NCBI RefSeq assembly: GCF_004078635.1
Contig: NZ_RZNB01000009.1
Coordinates: 1 to 60,867 of the forward strand
From: Labedella phragmitis
Lineage (GTDB): Bacteria; Actinomycetota; Actinomycetes; Actinomycetales; Microbacteriaceae
Length of the DNA stretch: 60,867 bases
Direction of reading: 5' to 3'
The notes beneath the pieces are model-generated. The model worked only from the letters and a program-made list of their open reading frames with translations. It did not search any database and was not told where the DNA came from. Shown here piece after piece: positions 60,492 to 60,867 of this stretch. Every line of letters begins with the position of its first letter. The first letter of the stretch is position 1. A program made the translations under genes and the position numbers.

Positions 60492-60867
60492 ATGGGGGAA
60501 CACGAGACGCAGCTTCGAGTCGCGATCGCGCACGCGGTCGACGAACTCGTCGCGCCCCTCGGCGCTCTCGTCCCCGGCCGTCTTTCCGGTGACGATTACC
60601 TCACTCTTCTGAGCGAGGTGGAGTCCCTCGGTCGCGTCGTCGACGCTCTCCGTCATCGGCTCGCGGGCGATGCGAGGTCCCGCGCCGGCGGTCCCGTCGA
60701 CACGTTCGGCCAGCTCGGTCACGCCACTGCAGAAGAAGGACTCGCCGCACTCACCGGAGTGTCCGTCGTCACCGCGAAGAACCGCATCCGTGTCGGTGAA
60801 GCTGTGACCCCGATGTTGTCGCCGACCGGTTCCGTCCTCGCCCCCACCCACCGGCACATCGCCGCAG
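60492..60867 (+). CDS. DUF222-type HNH endonuclease family protein (5' part only)
   Basis: 125 codons to the window edge, from the ATG at 60492. The helical start VDELVAPLGALVPGRLSGDD, LSEVESLGRVVDALRHRLAG and then GLAALTGVSVVTAKNRIRVG is the typical DUF222 N-terminus found in many copies in Microbacteriaceae and other actinobacteria; the HNH nuclease motif would be at the missing C-terminus. Function is uncertain; such genes are often considered selfish or phage-related. Confidence 0.85.
   Translation, partial: MGEHETQLRVAIAHAVDELVAPLGALVPGRLSGDDYLTLLSEVESLGRVVDALRHRLAGDARSRAGGPVDTFGQLGHATAEEGLAALTGVSVVTAKNRIRVGEAVTPMLSPTGSVLAPTHRHIAA

Overview
The window looks like a chromosome segment of a high-GC actinobacterium, most probably a member of the Microbacteriaceae. 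Reasons: strong G/C bias at third codon positions, actinobacterial -10 boxes (TANNNT) placed 6-7 nt before start codons with no leader, a DUF222-type HNH gene at the right edge, and two sugar ABC importers with no ATPase of their own. The assignment is by family content and composition, not by a search.

Layout. (1) 1-5203: 5' part of a giant secreted surface protein (CshA-like head, GEVED-like module, at least eight DUF11-type repeats), cut by the window edge. (2) 5478-6626: AI-2E family membrane protein, convergent with a TetR regulator (6680-7354). (3) 7540-13986: binding protein, two permeases and a GH2 beta-galactosidase, all overlapping, behind a palindromic candidate TetR site. (4) 13996-16381: small uncharacterised genes (DUF5996, a lipoprotein, a small beta-rich protein). 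(5) 16403-22379: Lrp/AsnC regulator divergent from a complete oligopeptide-type ABC importer. (6) 22402-25015: DoxX protein, small lipoprotein, and a TrkH/KtrB-type potassium transporter broken by a one-base frameshift. (7) 25194-31716: GntR regulator divergent from an NRAMP-like transporter, PxpA, fused PxpB-PxpC and a biotin carboxylase/BCCP, a 5-oxoproline (lactam) utilisation operon. (8) 31751-36348: Gfo/Idh dehydrogenase with LacI regulator, then small unknown proteins and a coupled membrane-protein pair. (9) 36497-38962: class II UvrA-like ABC protein. (10) 39097-42789: a visibly lower-GC two-gene island, a C5-cytosine methyltransferase and a GHKL-ATPase/PD-(D/E)xK nuclease fusion, read as a MORC/MutL-like restriction-modification system. 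(11) 42969-47920: arabinoside importer with GH51 arabinofuranosidase. (12) 48218-50829: YbdD and CstA. (13) 51266-54333: GH15 glucosidase and MFS exporter. (14) 54501-56921: HxlR regulator divergent from an enoyl-CoA hydratase-like gene and an alpha/beta hydrolase. (15) 57080-60130: Gfo/Idh dehydrogenase, barstar-like protein, two SDRs. (16) 60492-end: start of a DUF222 HNH protein.

Functionally the window is mostly an accessory carbon and nitrogen scavenging region: beta-galactosides, arabinosides, peptides, 5-oxoproline, alpha-glucosides and pyruvate/peptides (CstA), each next to its own regulator where one is visible. The strongest candidates for something unusual are the compact GHKL-nuclease/methyltransferase island and the lactam operon, in which biotin carboxylase, biotin carrier and the PxpB/PxpC halves together amount to a split urea-carboxylase-like enzyme next to PxpA.
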